From JBNAGF01 sp049801055 (GTDB lineage Bacteria; Pseudomonadota; Alphaproteobacteria; Rhodobacterales; Rhodobacteraceae): a stretch of DNA of 64,000 bases. Below are positions 8,483 through 16,296 of the stretch, piece by piece. The translations under genes and the position numbers were made by a program. Each line of letters starts with the position of its first letter. Within the stretch, counting starts at the first letter, position 1. The stretch covers positions 124,001-188,000 of the forward strand of contig NZ_JBNAGF010000006.1 in the NCBI RefSeq assembly GCF_049801055.1. The letters run 5' to 3'. Under the pieces are notes generated by a model. It had not been told where the DNA came from, made no database searches, and was given only the letters and a program-made list of their open reading frames with translations.

Positions 8483-9814
8483 ATGCAGGTTACCGAGACG
8501 CTGAACGAAGGTTTGAAACGCGGCTACAACATTGTCGTCACCGCCAACGAACTGGATGAGAAGGTCAACGAAAAGCTGGTCGAAGCGCAGCCTGAAATCG
8601 AGATGAAGGGCTTTCGCAAGGGCAAGGTGCCGATGGCGCTGCTGAAAAAGCAGTTTGGCCAGCGTCTGCTGGGCGAAGCGATGCAGGAAACCATCGACGG
8701 TGCCATGAGCAAGCATTTCGAGGACAGCGGCGATCGGCCGGCGCTTCAGCCTGCGGTCAAGATGACCAACGAGGACTGGAAAGAGGGCGACGACGTTCAC
8801 GTCGAAATGTCCTACGAGGCTCTGCCCGAGATCCCCGAAGTTGACCTGAAAGGCATCTCGCTCGAGAAGCTGGTCGTAAAGGCCGACGAGGCATCCGTGG
8901 AAGAAGCGCTGGGCAACCTCGCCGAGACCGCGCAGGATTTCAAAGATCGCCGCAAGGGCTCCAAGGCCAAGGACGGCGATCAGGTCGTCATGGATTTCGT
9001 CGGCAAGGTTGACGGAGAAGCATTCGAAGGCGGTTCTGCCGAAGATTATCCGCTGGTGCTGGGTTCGAACTCGTTTATTCCCGGTTTCGAAGAGCAGTTG
9101 GTTGGCGTGAAGGCCGGCGAGGAAAAAGACGTCGAAGTTTCTTTCCCCGAAGAGTATCAGGCCGAGCATCTTGCCGGTAAGGCCGCAGTCTTTGCCTGCA
9201 CCATCAAGGAAATCAAAGAGCCGGTTGCGGCCGAGGTCAACGACGAGCTGGCCAAGAAGTTCGGCGCCGAAGACTTGGCTGCCCTGAAGGAACAGATCGG
9301 TGAGCGTCTGGAAGCCGAATATGCCGGTGCATCCCGCGCGGTGATGAAGCGCGGCCTGCTGGACAAGCTGGACGAAATTGTTTCTTTTGATTTGCCGCCG
9401 TCGCTGGTGGAAGCCGAGGCCAAGCAGATCGCGCATCAGCTGTGGCATGAGGAAAACCCCGAGGTCGAGGGCCACGATCACGAAGAGATCGAACCCAAGG
9501 ACGAGCACAACAATCTGGCCGAACGTCGCGTGCGTCTGGGCCTGCTGTTGGCTGAACTCGGTCAGAGAGCCGAGGTTGAGGTTACCGACTCGGAGATGAC
9601 CCAGGCGATCATGAACCAGGCCCGTCAGTATCCGGGTCAGGAACGCCAGTTCTTTGAGTTTGTGCAGCAGAATGCACAGATGCAGCAGCAACTGCGTGCG
9701 CCGCTCTTCGAAGACAAGGTTGTCGACTACATCTTTGAACTGGCTGAAGTCGCCGACAAGGAAGTCAGCAAGGACGACCTGCAGAAAGCTGTCGAGGAAC
9801 TGGAAGACGAGTAA
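8483..9814 (+). CDS. tig: Trigger factor
   Basis: A 443-residue ribosome-associated chaperone and peptidyl-prolyl isomerase. The N-terminal ribosome-binding domain has the signature loop (GFRKGKVP, about residues 44-51). The middle FKBP-type PPIase domain is present (DGDQVVMDFVGKVDGEAFEGG, near residues 165-185), as is the long helical C-terminal substrate domain. The start at 8483 (MQVTETLNEG) fits the family and excludes 39 upstream codons. It lacks the usual clpP-clpX neighbours. A convergent terminator at 9866 separates it from the luxI-type gene. Confidence 0.95.
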   Translation: MQVTETLNEGLKRGYNIVVTANELDEKVNEKLVEAQPEIEMKGFRKGKVPMALLKKQFGQRLLGEAMQETIDGAMSKHFEDSGDRPALQPAVKMTNEDWKEGDDVHVEMSYEALPEIPEVDLKGISLEKLVVKADEASVEEALGNLAETAQDFKDRRKGSKAKDGDQVVMDFVGKVDGEAFEGGSAEDYPLVLGSNSFIPGFEEQLVGVKAGEEKDVEVSFPEEYQAEHLAGKAAVFACTIKEIKEPVAAEVNDELAKKFGAEDLAALKEQIGERLEAEYAGASRAVMKRGLLDKLDEIVSFDLPPSLVEAEAKQIAHQLWHEENPEVEGHDHEEIEPKDEHNNLAERRVRLGLLLAELGQRAEVEVTDSEMTQAIMNQARQYPGQERQFFEFVQQNAQMQQQLRAPLFEDKVVDYIFELAEVADKEVSKDDLQKAVEELEDE

Positions 9815-9865
9815 TCGTTTTCCGGCTCCGGGCGATCAGCCTGGTATCGGCACAAACAGAAAGAC

Positions 9866-9896
9866 GAGAGCCGCCCGGGGGGGCGGCTCTCTTTTT
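9866..9896 (+). terminator. Intrinsic terminator after tig
   Basis: GAGAGCCGCCC (9866-9876), loop GGGG, GGGCGGCTCTC (9881-9891), then TTTTTG. The 11-bp stem is perfect. It may also stop transcripts from the convergent luxI gene, although the U-tract on that strand is weaker. Confidence 0.88.
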
Positions 9897-9925
9897 GTTC
9901 GAGGGTAGCTGAGTGGCCGTGGGGA

Positions 9926-10795
9926 TCATTTTTCCTCGAACAATTCGGGATGCGCCAGACGCATGATCTGCCGGCACTGTTCCGGCGTCAGCCTGTCTGA
10001 CATCGCGCGGACCAGACGTTCGGTTGCTTCGGCTTCTGCCGGGTCGTTCGCCGCGTCTCGCATCTGTTCCATCATATATTCCTGCAACGCGCCGGCTGGT
10101 GCTTGTGTGACGGGTTCCGACGTAATCCGCATCAGAGGCTTCTGATCCCGCAGGGCAAATCGTTCCAGAGCTTCCTGCTCTGTCAGAAAGACGTCATGTC
10201 GGATCCCTGCAAAGTTGCGAATGCCGTCGATGCGGTTGTCTGAGCAATCCATCAGGGCCGCCATCGCCTTGACCTTTCCCATTTGCTTGGCGCTACCAAG
10301 ATAGTCGTTGGGTGCATTGCCGGAACGTTGCAGCACGCGGTTCATCACGGGGTCGATCACCGCGACAGCATCCAGAACACCGGCCCTTTTTGCATATTCA
10401 AACGCGCCGATCATCACCTCGCTCGTGACGTATGAAATCGAGTTGCGGGTCTTGCCACCGCAGAGCTTTACCGTGTCGACGCAGAACCGGGTCGCTTCCC
10501 AGACCTGAGCGCTGCGAAGCGGTGGTTCGCCATCCAGAATGGCCGCGAACACATCAGCCAGCATATGCGGGCCAGTGGTTTGCAGCAATCGCATGCATCC
10601 AACCACGTCTCCGTCGTCGTCCAGGCTGACCACATGCACCGGATCGAGCGCGTCGAATTCGTCTATCTCCTTGTTGTTGCTTACTTTCACATCCCAGCCG
10701 AGCCGCCCCTGAAAGACGCGGGCCCGCAATTCGAACATCTGGTCCAACACGTCGCCGAACAGGTGTTTATTCAAAGAGTCGATTACAATAATCAT
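9926..10795 (-). CDS. LuxI-type acyl-homoserine lactone synthase, long form
   Basis: A 289-residue autoinducer synthase. The N-terminal catalytic core keeps all conserved family residues at family spacing: R24, F28 and W34 in the first helix segment, D45 and D48, R69, and E100/R103. The family makes N-acyl homoserine lactones from S-adenosylmethionine and acyl-ACP. Typical LuxI proteins have about 190-225 residues. Here about 70 extra C-terminal residues (from near 218, ending AHPELFEEK) form a charged, probably helical extension. It lies downstream of the luxR-type gene in the same direction with a 106-bp gap containing dyads, so it may have its own activated promoter. Confidence 0.93.
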   Translation of the reverse strand: MIIVIDSLNKHLFGDVLDQMFELRARVFQGRLGWDVKVSNNKEIDEFDALDPVHVVSLDDDGDVVGCMRLLQTTGPHMLADVFAAILDGEPPLRSAQVWEATRFCVDTVKLCGGKTRNSISYVTSEVMIGAFEYAKRAGVLDAVAVIDPVMNRVLQRSGNAPNDYLGSAKQMGKVKAMAALMDCSDNRIDGIRNFAGIRHDVFLTEQEALERFALRDQKPLMRITSEPVTQAPAGALQEYMMEQMRDAANDPAEAEATERLVRAMSDRLTPEQCRQIMRLAHPELFEEK

Positions 10796-10822
10796 GGCAT
10801 CCCCATACCGTTTTGAGCTACG

Positions 10823-10843
10823 GCCCCAAGTTAACCATGGGGC
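10823..10843. promoter_or_regulatory. Dyad upstream of luxI gene (inner)
   Basis: GCCCCA...TGGGGC: perfect 6-bp arms with a 9-nt centre, 28-48 bp upstream of the luxI-type ATG. The position suits a promoter-proximal binding site, possibly for the adjacent LuxR protein. Confidence 0.4.
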
Positions 10844-10852
10844 AAAGAAGCT

Positions 10853-10872
10853 CTATTGGGGGATTCCCGTAG
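10853..10872. promoter_or_regulatory. 20-bp imperfect dyad, candidate lux box
   Basis: CTATTGGGGGATTCCCGTAG is 20 bp long with partial symmetry (outer CTA/TAG, inner GG/CC), the length of classical lux boxes, centred about 67 bp upstream of the luxI start. It does not match the Vibrio consensus closely. Confidence 0.35.
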
Positions 10873-10901
10873 TGCGGAGAGTTTTCGGAAAATGCTACCG
10901 G

Positions 10902-11603
10902 TTATTCAGGTTGCACGAGGCCAAGGCCAATTGCCCGACCAACGGCCTGAACCGTGGTCAGTGCACCCAGCTTTTCCCGGCCCGAACGCAGATGAACCTC
11001 GACGGTTCGATGCGAAATGCTGAGAATATCCCCGATGTCCTGCTGGGATTTTCCGGCAGCAACCCATTGAAGGATTTCGACTTCCCGGGTTGACAGGGAC
11101 GGACGATAAAGTGTTTTCGGAAGGACACCCGAACGCAGGACATTGTCATGCATGTGAACAGCGGCGACCTGCAATTCACCCATAACGTAGTCTTTGAACG
11201 CATCCCATTCCCTGTCCTTACAGTCCCGGGTGACACTTAGCAGTCCGCATTCGCCATAAGGGCCCCGGATGGGAACGGTAAGGCCGCGATCGGTAATGCC
11301 GAAATCGCTGGCATCACGGAATACGGTCTTGAACTTTTCGTCACAGCGCAGCCGGCTCCAATCGACGGGCGCGACGCTTTTGACCGATTTGGTCAGGGTT
11401 GGGTCAAACTGATGAAATCCGCGCTGTCCGTAGTGCAGTTTCCACGCGTCCGGGTAGGTTGCATAGCCCTGTACATCACCAGTGATCGGGTTCGATGTCG
11501 CATAGGAAGCAAAGTCGAATCCGAGCCTGTCGCAAAGTTCCCGCAGGTAGGCATCTGCGTGATTCTCAATGTTGTCGATCGCGCTCAGATCAATAAGTTT
11601 CAT
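10902..11603 (-). CDS. LuxR-type quorum-sensing regulator
   Basis: A 233-residue transcription factor. The N-terminal autoinducer-binding domain has the invariant W54, Y58, D67 and P68 (WxxxY...DP) plus the VPIRGPYGECGLLSV strand. The C-terminal GerE-type helix-turn-helix is LSTREVEILQWVAAGKSQQD followed by SISHRTVEVHL (about residues 170-220). All key residues are present, so it should bind AHL, presumably the product of the luxI-type gene directly downstream. The gene order R then I, same strand, is common in roseobacters. Its targets beyond the adjacent gene are unknown. Confidence 0.92.
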   Translation of the reverse strand: MKLIDLSAIDNIENHADAYLRELCDRLGFDFASYATSNPITGDVQGYATYPDAWKLHYGQRGFHQFDPTLTKSVKSVAPVDWSRLRCDEKFKTVFRDASDFGITDRGLTVPIRGPYGECGLLSVTRDCKDREWDAFKDYVMGELQVAAVHMHDNVLRSGVLPKTLYRPSLSTREVEILQWVAAGKSQQDIGDILSISHRTVEVHLRSGREKLGALTTVQAVGRAIGLGLVQPE

Positions 11604-12011
11604 GTGTCATTCCATTCGCTTCCGATCGCGATTGCCGAGCGCCTTTTAGTGAGGATGCTATCGCGAAAGCCGTATTGAATTCATATTGGGGCAGCATCTT
11701 TGGCAATGACAAGTCTAGTTTACGTAGGGGCAGCGACAAGCACCTAATAATGCGACAAAAAGTTTCCTTTATGTGCGCAGTTTAAATTACTTTTCCCAGA
11801 ACGCGGAGTTTCGCTGGGCTCGAAAGGCTTGAATTTGCCCATTTGAGTTGACCAGAGAATCAGCAAGTAAACCGATTGTCTGGGTGAATTGGTAAGCCTG
11901 CCGGGCCCCGATTTGCCTCAGTTGGCGAGGGCAGCGCAGAAACGGGCATCCATTTTGCAAATTAGTGCTAACATGGGGCATCCTGTTCGAATTTGCGGAA
12001 GAAGGGTTTTC
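11604..12011. other. Divergent intergenic region luxR-aqpZ, 408 bp
   Basis: It contains the upstream regions of the luxR-type gene (minus) and aqpZ (plus). Two copies of GGGGCAGC start at 11688 and 11727, 39 bp apart. Read on the luxR strand they are GCTGCCCC, and one lies between a possible -35 (TTGCCA) and -10 (TATGAA). The same TGCCCC core occurs in the dyad before luxI. I see no gene here and no clear aqpZ promoter. Confidence 0.5.
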
Positions 12012-12710
12012 ATGATGACTAACAAGTTGCTTGCCGAATTTGTCGGCACTTTCTGGCTTGTCTTTGGCGGCTGCGGCAGCGCCGTCCTTGCGGCCGGAGT
12101 TGCGGATGTGGGAATCGGATGGCTGGGAGTTTCCTTTGCATTCGGCCTGACAGTGATGACCATGGCCTTTACGGTTGGTCACATCTCGGGTGGCCATTTC
12201 AACCCGGCCGTGACGCTGGGTCTTGTCATGGGCGGGCGCCATGACGCCAAGGAGATGATCCCGTATTGGGTGGCGCAGGTTCTGGGCGCGATCGCGGCGG
12301 CAATCGTTCTCTATGTGATCGCCTCTGGTGGTCCGGCCGGGCAAAACGGTGTCGGCGGCTTTGCGTCGAACGGCTACGGAGCAGCGTCACCTCAGGGCTA
12401 TTCGATGATGGCCGGGCTGGTGGCCGAGATCGTTCTTACAGCGGTCTTCCTGATCATCATCCTTGGCAGCACCTCAGAAAAAGCGCCTCCGGGGTTCGCG
12501 CCGATCGCGATTGGCTTGGGTTTGACACTGATTCACCTGATCTCGATTCCGGTGACCAACACCTCCGTCAATCCGGCACGTTCAACCGGGGTGGCATTGT
12601 TCGCGGACGGCCCGGCTCTGGCACAGCTCTGGCTGTTCTGGGTTGCGCCCCTTGTCGGTGCAGCTCTCGGTGCCATCATCTGGAAGGCGCTGGACAGCGG
12701 GGAAGAGTAA
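12012..12710 (+). CDS. aqpZ: Aquaporin Z
   Basis: A 232-residue (start 12012; 231 if 12015) six-helix water channel of the MIP family. Both half-helix motifs are present, GHFNPAVT and SVNPARS, each with NPA. The aromatic/arginine filter Arg follows the second NPA, typical of water-selective AqpZ, as does the small-residue GGHFNPA context. The start pair MMTNKLLAEFVGTF follows GAAGGG at 12001. The longer upstream ORF is rejected because its 41 extra residues are not membrane-like. Probably monocistronic. Confidence 0.93.
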   Translation: MMTNKLLAEFVGTFWLVFGGCGSAVLAAGVADVGIGWLGVSFAFGLTVMTMAFTVGHISGGHFNPAVTLGLVMGGRHDAKEMIPYWVAQVLGAIAAAIVLYVIASGGPAGQNGVGGFASNGYGAASPQGYSMMAGLVAEIVLTAVFLIIILGSTSEKAPPGFAPIAIGLGLTLIHLISIPVTNTSVNPARSTGVALFADGPALAQLWLFWVAPLVGAALGAIIWKALDSGEE

Positions 12711-12720
12711 GCAAAGTATG

Positions 12721-12745
12721 GGGCGCCGTCGCAGTTGCGGCGCCC
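12721..12745. terminator. Convergent hairpin between aqpZ and lytic transglycosylase
   Basis: GGGCGCCG (12721-12728) pairs with CGGCGCCC (12738-12745) around a 9-nt loop, directly abutting the stop of the minus-strand gene. The T-tract is short (CCTTAC), so termination efficiency is uncertain. Confidence 0.5.
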
Positions 12746-13240
12746 TTACTGTTTGACCAGAGGTTGGGCAAGACCGGTTTCCACCAGCATGCCCCGTCTC
12801 TTGGCTTCGTGGTAATAACCGCGAGAGTAGTGTTTGACCGCGTTGTCGTGGCTGCCATCCGAAATCAACCACGCCCCGCGCAGGTATTTGACCGAGAACT
12901 CAAGATTGGTGTCGGCGTCCAGCAAATCCTGTGGCTGACCGCGGAACCCCATCGAACGCGCCGTGGCTGGCAAAATCTGCATCAGACCATAGTAGGGGCG
13001 GTTGATGGCATGCGGCCGATGGGTGCTTTCCCGGATAACGACGCGGTGCACCAATTCCCTTGGAACTTCGTAGTAATCTGACCAGTAGTTGATCTTTTTC
13101 CGCAGCTCCGGGGTTTCATTCGGATAAAGCGGCGGATCGAAGGGAGCGTTACGCGTGCTTTTGCGCCGTGTGCTGCAGGCGGACGTGACCAGTGTGGCTG
13201 CGGTTAGAGTGAGCAGGGTTCGGCGGGTCAGCTGGGCCAT
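12746..13240 (-). CDS. Lytic transglycosylase lipoprotein (SLT domain)
   Basis: A 164-residue small murein transglycosylase. The N-terminus (MAQLTRRTLLTLTAATLVTSAC) is a lipoprotein signal with a lipobox ending at Cys22, and the twin arginine is noteworthy. The SLT core follows: VVIRESTHRPHAIN with the catalytic Glu in RES, then YYGLMQILPATAR, matching the GLMQI motif, and NLEFSVKYLRGAW. It would cleave peptidoglycan glycan strands from the outer membrane. The short length implies a single-domain enzyme. Convergent with aqpZ and downstream of rplI, from which a terminator separates it. Confidence 0.88.
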   Translation of the reverse strand: MAQLTRRTLLTLTAATLVTSACSTRRKSTRNAPFDPPLYPNETPELRKKINYWSDYYEVPRELVHRVVIRESTHRPHAINRPYYGLMQILPATARSMGFRGQPQDLLDADTNLEFSVKYLRGAWLISDGSHDNAVKHYSRGYYHEAKRRGMLVETGLAQPLVKQ

Positions 13241-13357
13241 AGTGTGTCTCCGAAAAACGTTGAACGCAGAGTAACGGCGTGGGCAAAGATGCGGAACCGG
13301 TGGTCGGTGACCAAGCTCGGGCCGTGCGGGAATCCGCTTGCCGGGGCGTTCGGGCAG

Positions 13358-13387
13358 AAAAAAAACCGCGCAGAATACTGCGCGGTT
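13358..13387 (-). terminator. Intrinsic terminator of rpsF-rpsR-rplI
   Basis: On the minus strand AACCGCGCAG, loop TATT, CTGCGCGGTT is followed by a run of T (plus-strand A-run at 13358-13365). The 10-bp perfect stem lies 25 bp after the rplI stop. Confidence 0.9.
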
Positions 13388-13411
13388 TCCGTCGTCGTTA
13401 AGTTGAGGCGA

Positions 13412-14035
13412 TCAGCTGGTGCTGTCGTCCTCGGCCGGTGCTTCTTCTTCGGCAACCGGTGCATCTTCGTCGTCCGAAGCGGCGGCGCCCATGTCGTCGA
13501 ACAGTTCGGCGATCTCGAATTCGGCGGCGGCTTCTTCTTCGGCGGCCAGATCTTGGATGGATTTGCCCGATGCCTGAAGTTCGGCTTCCTCTTCCGAGCG
13601 CGCCACGTTCAGCGCAATTCCGACTTCGACCTCGGGGTGCAGTTTCACGGCGACGTTGTGCAGGCCCAGTTCCTTGATCGGAGCGACCAGTACAATCTGC
13701 TTTTTGTCGACGGTGAAGCCGGCTTCGGTGGCTGCGTCGGCTGCGTCGCGCGGAGTGACCGAGCCATAAAGTGCGCCAGAATCCGATGCTGAGCGAATCA
13801 CGATGAACTGTTGACCGTCGAGCTTTTCAGCCAGTGCTTCGGCTTCTTTCTTGGTTTCCAGGTTGCGCGCTTCAAGCTGCGCTTTCTGGGCTTCGAAAGA
13901 GGCGATGTTGGCGTTGCTTGCGGTCAGAGCCTTGCCCTGCGGCAGCAGGAAGTTGCGCGCATAACCGGGCTTGACGTCAACGACGTCGCCCATCTGACCC
14001 AACTTGGCAACACGTTCCAGAAGGATAACTTGCAT
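13412..14035 (-). CDS. rplI: 50S ribosomal protein L9 with acidic C-terminal extension
   Basis: A 207-residue L9. The N-terminal domain is canonical (MQVILLERVAKLGQMGDVVDVKPGYARNFLLPQGKA), followed by the long connecting helix and the C-terminal rRNA-binding domain ending near residue 150. About 50 residues beyond are rich in Glu, Asp and Ala, unlike the roughly 149-residue E. coli protein. Such acidic tails occur in some Rhodobacterales. Third gene of the rpsF-rpsR-rplI operon, 13 bp after rpsR. Confidence 0.95.
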   Translation of the reverse strand: MQVILLERVAKLGQMGDVVDVKPGYARNFLLPQGKALTASNANIASFEAQKAQLEARNLETKKEAEALAEKLDGQQFIVIRSASDSGALYGSVTPRDAADAATEAGFTVDKKQIVLVAPIKELGLHNVAVKLHPEVEVGIALNVARSEEEAELQASGKSIQDLAAEEEAAAEFEIAELFDDMGAAASDDEDAPVAEEEAPAEDDSTS

Positions 14036-14048
14036 TGGTCAGGTCTCC

Positions 14049-14276
14049 TTACTTGACGGCGTAGGGCAGCAGGGCGAGGAAGCGCGCGCGCTTGATGGCA
14101 CGAGCCAGTTCGCGTTGCTTCTTGGCCGAAACGGCGGTGATGCGCGAAGGCACGATCTTGCCGCGCTCGGAAATGTAGCGCTGAAGCAGACGGGTGTCCT
14201 TGTAGTCGATCTTGGGTGCATTGTCGCCCGAGAAGGGGCAGACCTTGCGGCGGCGGAAAAATGGTTTTGCAGCCAT
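14049..14276 (-). CDS. rpsR: 30S ribosomal protein S18
   Basis: A 75-residue S18 with the typical basic N-terminus (MAAKPFFRRRKVCPF) and the conserved YKDTRLLQRYISERGKI and RELARAIKRARFLALLPY segments. It partners with S6 on the platform of the small subunit. Middle gene of the operon. Confidence 0.96.
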   Translation of the reverse strand: MAAKPFFRRRKVCPFSGDNAPKIDYKDTRLLQRYISERGKIVPSRITAVSAKKQRELARAIKRARFLALLPYAVK

Positions 14277-14304
14277 GGTTTAGTCTCCTGTACTCAGACG
14301 GTTA

Positions 14305-14658
14305 TCAGCGGCGCTCGCGACGGCCGTCGCGCTCGTCACGTTTCTGCATCTGGATCGAGGGGCCTTCGGCGTGCTCGTCCACCTTGATGGTCAGAACCCG
14401 CATCACGTCGTCATGCAGACGCATCAGGCGCTCCATTTCCTGAACGGCCGGTGCCGGGGCATCGGTCTTGAGGAAGGAGTAGTGACCCTTGCGGTTTTTG
14501 TTAATCTTGTAGGCCATCGTCTTGACGCCCCAGTACTCGCTGTCGACGACTTTGCCGCCGTTGTCCGCGAGGACGGTGCCGAAATGTTCAACGAGGCTTT
14601 CTGCCTGCGCGTTGGACAGGTCCTGACGCGCGATCATGACATGCTCATAAAACGGCAT
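14305..14658 (-). CDS. rpsF: 30S ribosomal protein S6
   Basis: A 117-residue S6 beginning MPFYEHVMIARQDLS at 14658; an upstream in-frame start would add 11 unlikely residues. The ferredoxin-like fold is visible (GVKTMAYKINKNRKGHY near residue 45-60), and the protein ends in a basic tail (QKRDERDGRRERR). First gene of the operon, with a sigma70-like promoter at 14769-14795. Confidence 0.95.
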   Translation of the reverse strand: MPFYEHVMIARQDLSNAQAESLVEHFGTVLADNGGKVVDSEYWGVKTMAYKINKNRKGHYSFLKTDAPAPAVQEMERLMRLHDDVMRVLTIKVDEHAEGPSIQMQKRDERDGRRERR

Positions 14659-14768
14659 GTGAACTCCTGTTTCTGTCGAGGCGCATTTCATAGACGGGGC
14701 CAGATGCCTTTCGCGGCCCTGTCACGAGAGACTGCGCGGATAAACGTAGCTTGCGAAAGGATGGCCTC

Positions 14769-14795
14769 ATATACACGCTGGCGCGCGGGAGGCAA
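14769..14795 (-). promoter_or_regulatory. Candidate promoter of rpsF operon
   Basis: On the minus strand TTGCCT, 16-nt spacer, TATATG, 110 bp upstream of rpsF. Similar in design to the acpP promoter candidate at 19599. Confidence 0.5.
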
Positions 14796-14938
14796 GCGGA
14801 AACCGGGTAGTTACGGCCGTTTCCCTATGCCCCGTTTAATCCCTGTATCTGCCCCAATCCTGACGTTTTGTTAACTGAGATTGATGGGACAGGACCGCAG
14901 TGGCGGCCCTTTTGAAACCTGAACAGGACACAGAGACA

Positions 14939-15454
14939 ATGAGCGCCGCAGACCAGACCCTTCAGAAGGCAGTTGCGATCCCGGCATTCGAGGAAACGGT
15001 TCCTCTGATGATCAACTTCGCACCCAACTGGCCGGTACGCACCGTGCTGTTCCGTATTTGCGGCACCGCGCTCGTCCTGAGCGCCGCCGGAATGTGGCTG
15101 TTGCCGGGCGCCCAGTTGTCGGCGGAACTGGTGCTGATGAAGCTCGGCGTGTCGATCTTCTTCTTCCTCTGCGGTCTGGCCTTGTTGATGATGCATCACG
15201 CCGACAATCAGCCGGATGCCTATTTTGATCCGATCCGTCGCGAAGTCCGGGTTCTTCAGAAGAACAACCGCGGGCGCCCGCACACGGTTCTGCGCCGTGC
15301 TTACGACAGTCTTGGCAGCGCAAAGTTCTTCGAGACCAAGGTTGAGCTTTATGACATGGACGGCAGCCTGCTGATGCGCCTGCCGCTGGAAAATGTTGAA
15401 ATTCGCCACGCCCTTCGGTCGCAGTTGACCGGAATTGTCAATATCCATTCCTGA
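14939..15454 (+). CDS. Conserved small membrane protein of unknown function
   Basis: A 171-residue protein starting MSAADQTLQKAVAIP. Two adjacent hydrophobic helices (about residues 38-60 and 66-88: LFRICGTALVLSAAGMWLL and KLGVSIFFFLCGLALLMM) are followed by a soluble C-terminal domain of about 80 residues (YFDPIRREVRVLQ, RRAYDSLGSAKFFETKVELYD) that looks like a PH-type or beta domain facing the cytoplasm. I do not recognise a named family. Divergent from rpsF. Confidence 0.7.
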   Translation: MSAADQTLQKAVAIPAFEETVPLMINFAPNWPVRTVLFRICGTALVLSAAGMWLLPGAQLSAELVLMKLGVSIFFFLCGLALLMMHHADNQPDAYFDPIRREVRVLQKNNRGRPHTVLRRAYDSLGSAKFFETKVELYDMDGSLLMRLPLENVEIRHALRSQLTGIVNIHS

Positions 15455-15615
15455 ACCCGGATCGACCCGGGGACAGCCGGCGAACTCTGTTCGTTCTGTC
15501 ACACAATCTGTTTATTTATGTTGACTTGTCTGCCGCCTCCGGGCGGCACAAGTTTTTGGGGATGTTTCATCCACTCCCGGATTAGAGACAACGCATGAAA
15601 GACGGAGCTTCCCCA

Positions 15616-16188
15616 ATGAAAACGACCCTCCTTGCCGCCGCTTTTGCTGTCACCGCGACTGCCGGTTTCGCCGCGCCTGAGAAATATGTTCTTGATGCCA
15701 GCCACAGCCAGATCGTGTTCAGCTACAACCACCTAGGCTATTCAACTACCTACGGCATGTTCTCGGGCTTCGATGGCGAAATCATGTTCGATCAGGAAGA
15801 TCCGGCCGCGTCGAGCGTGACGGTTTCCATGCCTGTAAAGTCGATGATGACTGGTTGGGAAAAGCGGTTGGGCCATTTCATGTCGCCCGATTTCTTCAAC
15901 GCTCAGGACGGGGACATGGTCACGTTTACCTCGACTGGCATCGAGGTCAGCGGCGACAATACCGCCAAAATCACCGGCGATCTGAGCATGAACGGAGTGA
16001 CCAAGTCTGTAGTTCTGGACGCCACTCTGAACCAAGTTGGCACCCACCCGCAGGCCCAGAAACCATGGGCGGGATTTGACGCATCCACGACGGTTCTCCG
16101 GTCCGACTTCAATGTCGGTGCGTTCGCCCCCTACGTAAGCGACGAGGTTCAGATCATGATCTCGATCGAGGCGATGAAAGCCGAGTAA
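15616..16188 (+). CDS. YceI-family periplasmic protein
   Basis: A 190-residue secreted lipocalin-like protein. Signal peptide MKTTLLAAAFAVTATAGFAA, then the YceI barrel starting EKYVLDASHSQIVFSYNHLG, the family hallmark, with GKRLGHFMSPDFFNA-like and DLSMNGVTKSVVLDATL segments. YceI proteins bind isoprenoid or amphiphilic ligands. RBS GGAG at 15604 supports the start at 15616. A second YceI domain occurs on the adjacent convergent gene fused to cytochrome b561. Confidence 0.9.
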   Translation: MKTTLLAAAFAVTATAGFAAPEKYVLDASHSQIVFSYNHLGYSTTYGMFSGFDGEIMFDQEDPAASSVTVSMPVKSMMTGWEKRLGHFMSPDFFNAQDGDMVTFTSTGIEVSGDNTAKITGDLSMNGVTKSVVLDATLNQVGTHPQAQKPWAGFDASTTVLRSDFNVGAFAPYVSDEVQIMISIEAMKAE

Positions 16189-16210
16189 GGTCTAGCCAAT
16201 CTGAAGGTTT

Positions 16211-16244
16211 AAACGCCGGGCCCGTGGGTCCGGCGTTTTGTTTT
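16211..16244 (+). terminator. Intrinsic terminator after yceI-family gene
   Basis: AAACGCCGG...CCGGCGTTTT with inner GCCCGTGGGT, followed by TTGTTTTC. Begins 22 bp after the stop. Confidence 0.8.
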
Positions 16245-16296
16245 CGAGTCAAAGACCAGTGCGCAGCGAGACGGGGCCAGCCTGCCCGGCCGGGCG

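Noticed and set aside
7634..9691. Long minus-strand ORF of 685 codons over the porin and tig
   Set aside because: It is antisense to two well-supported genes and is explained by codon bias on the opposite strand.
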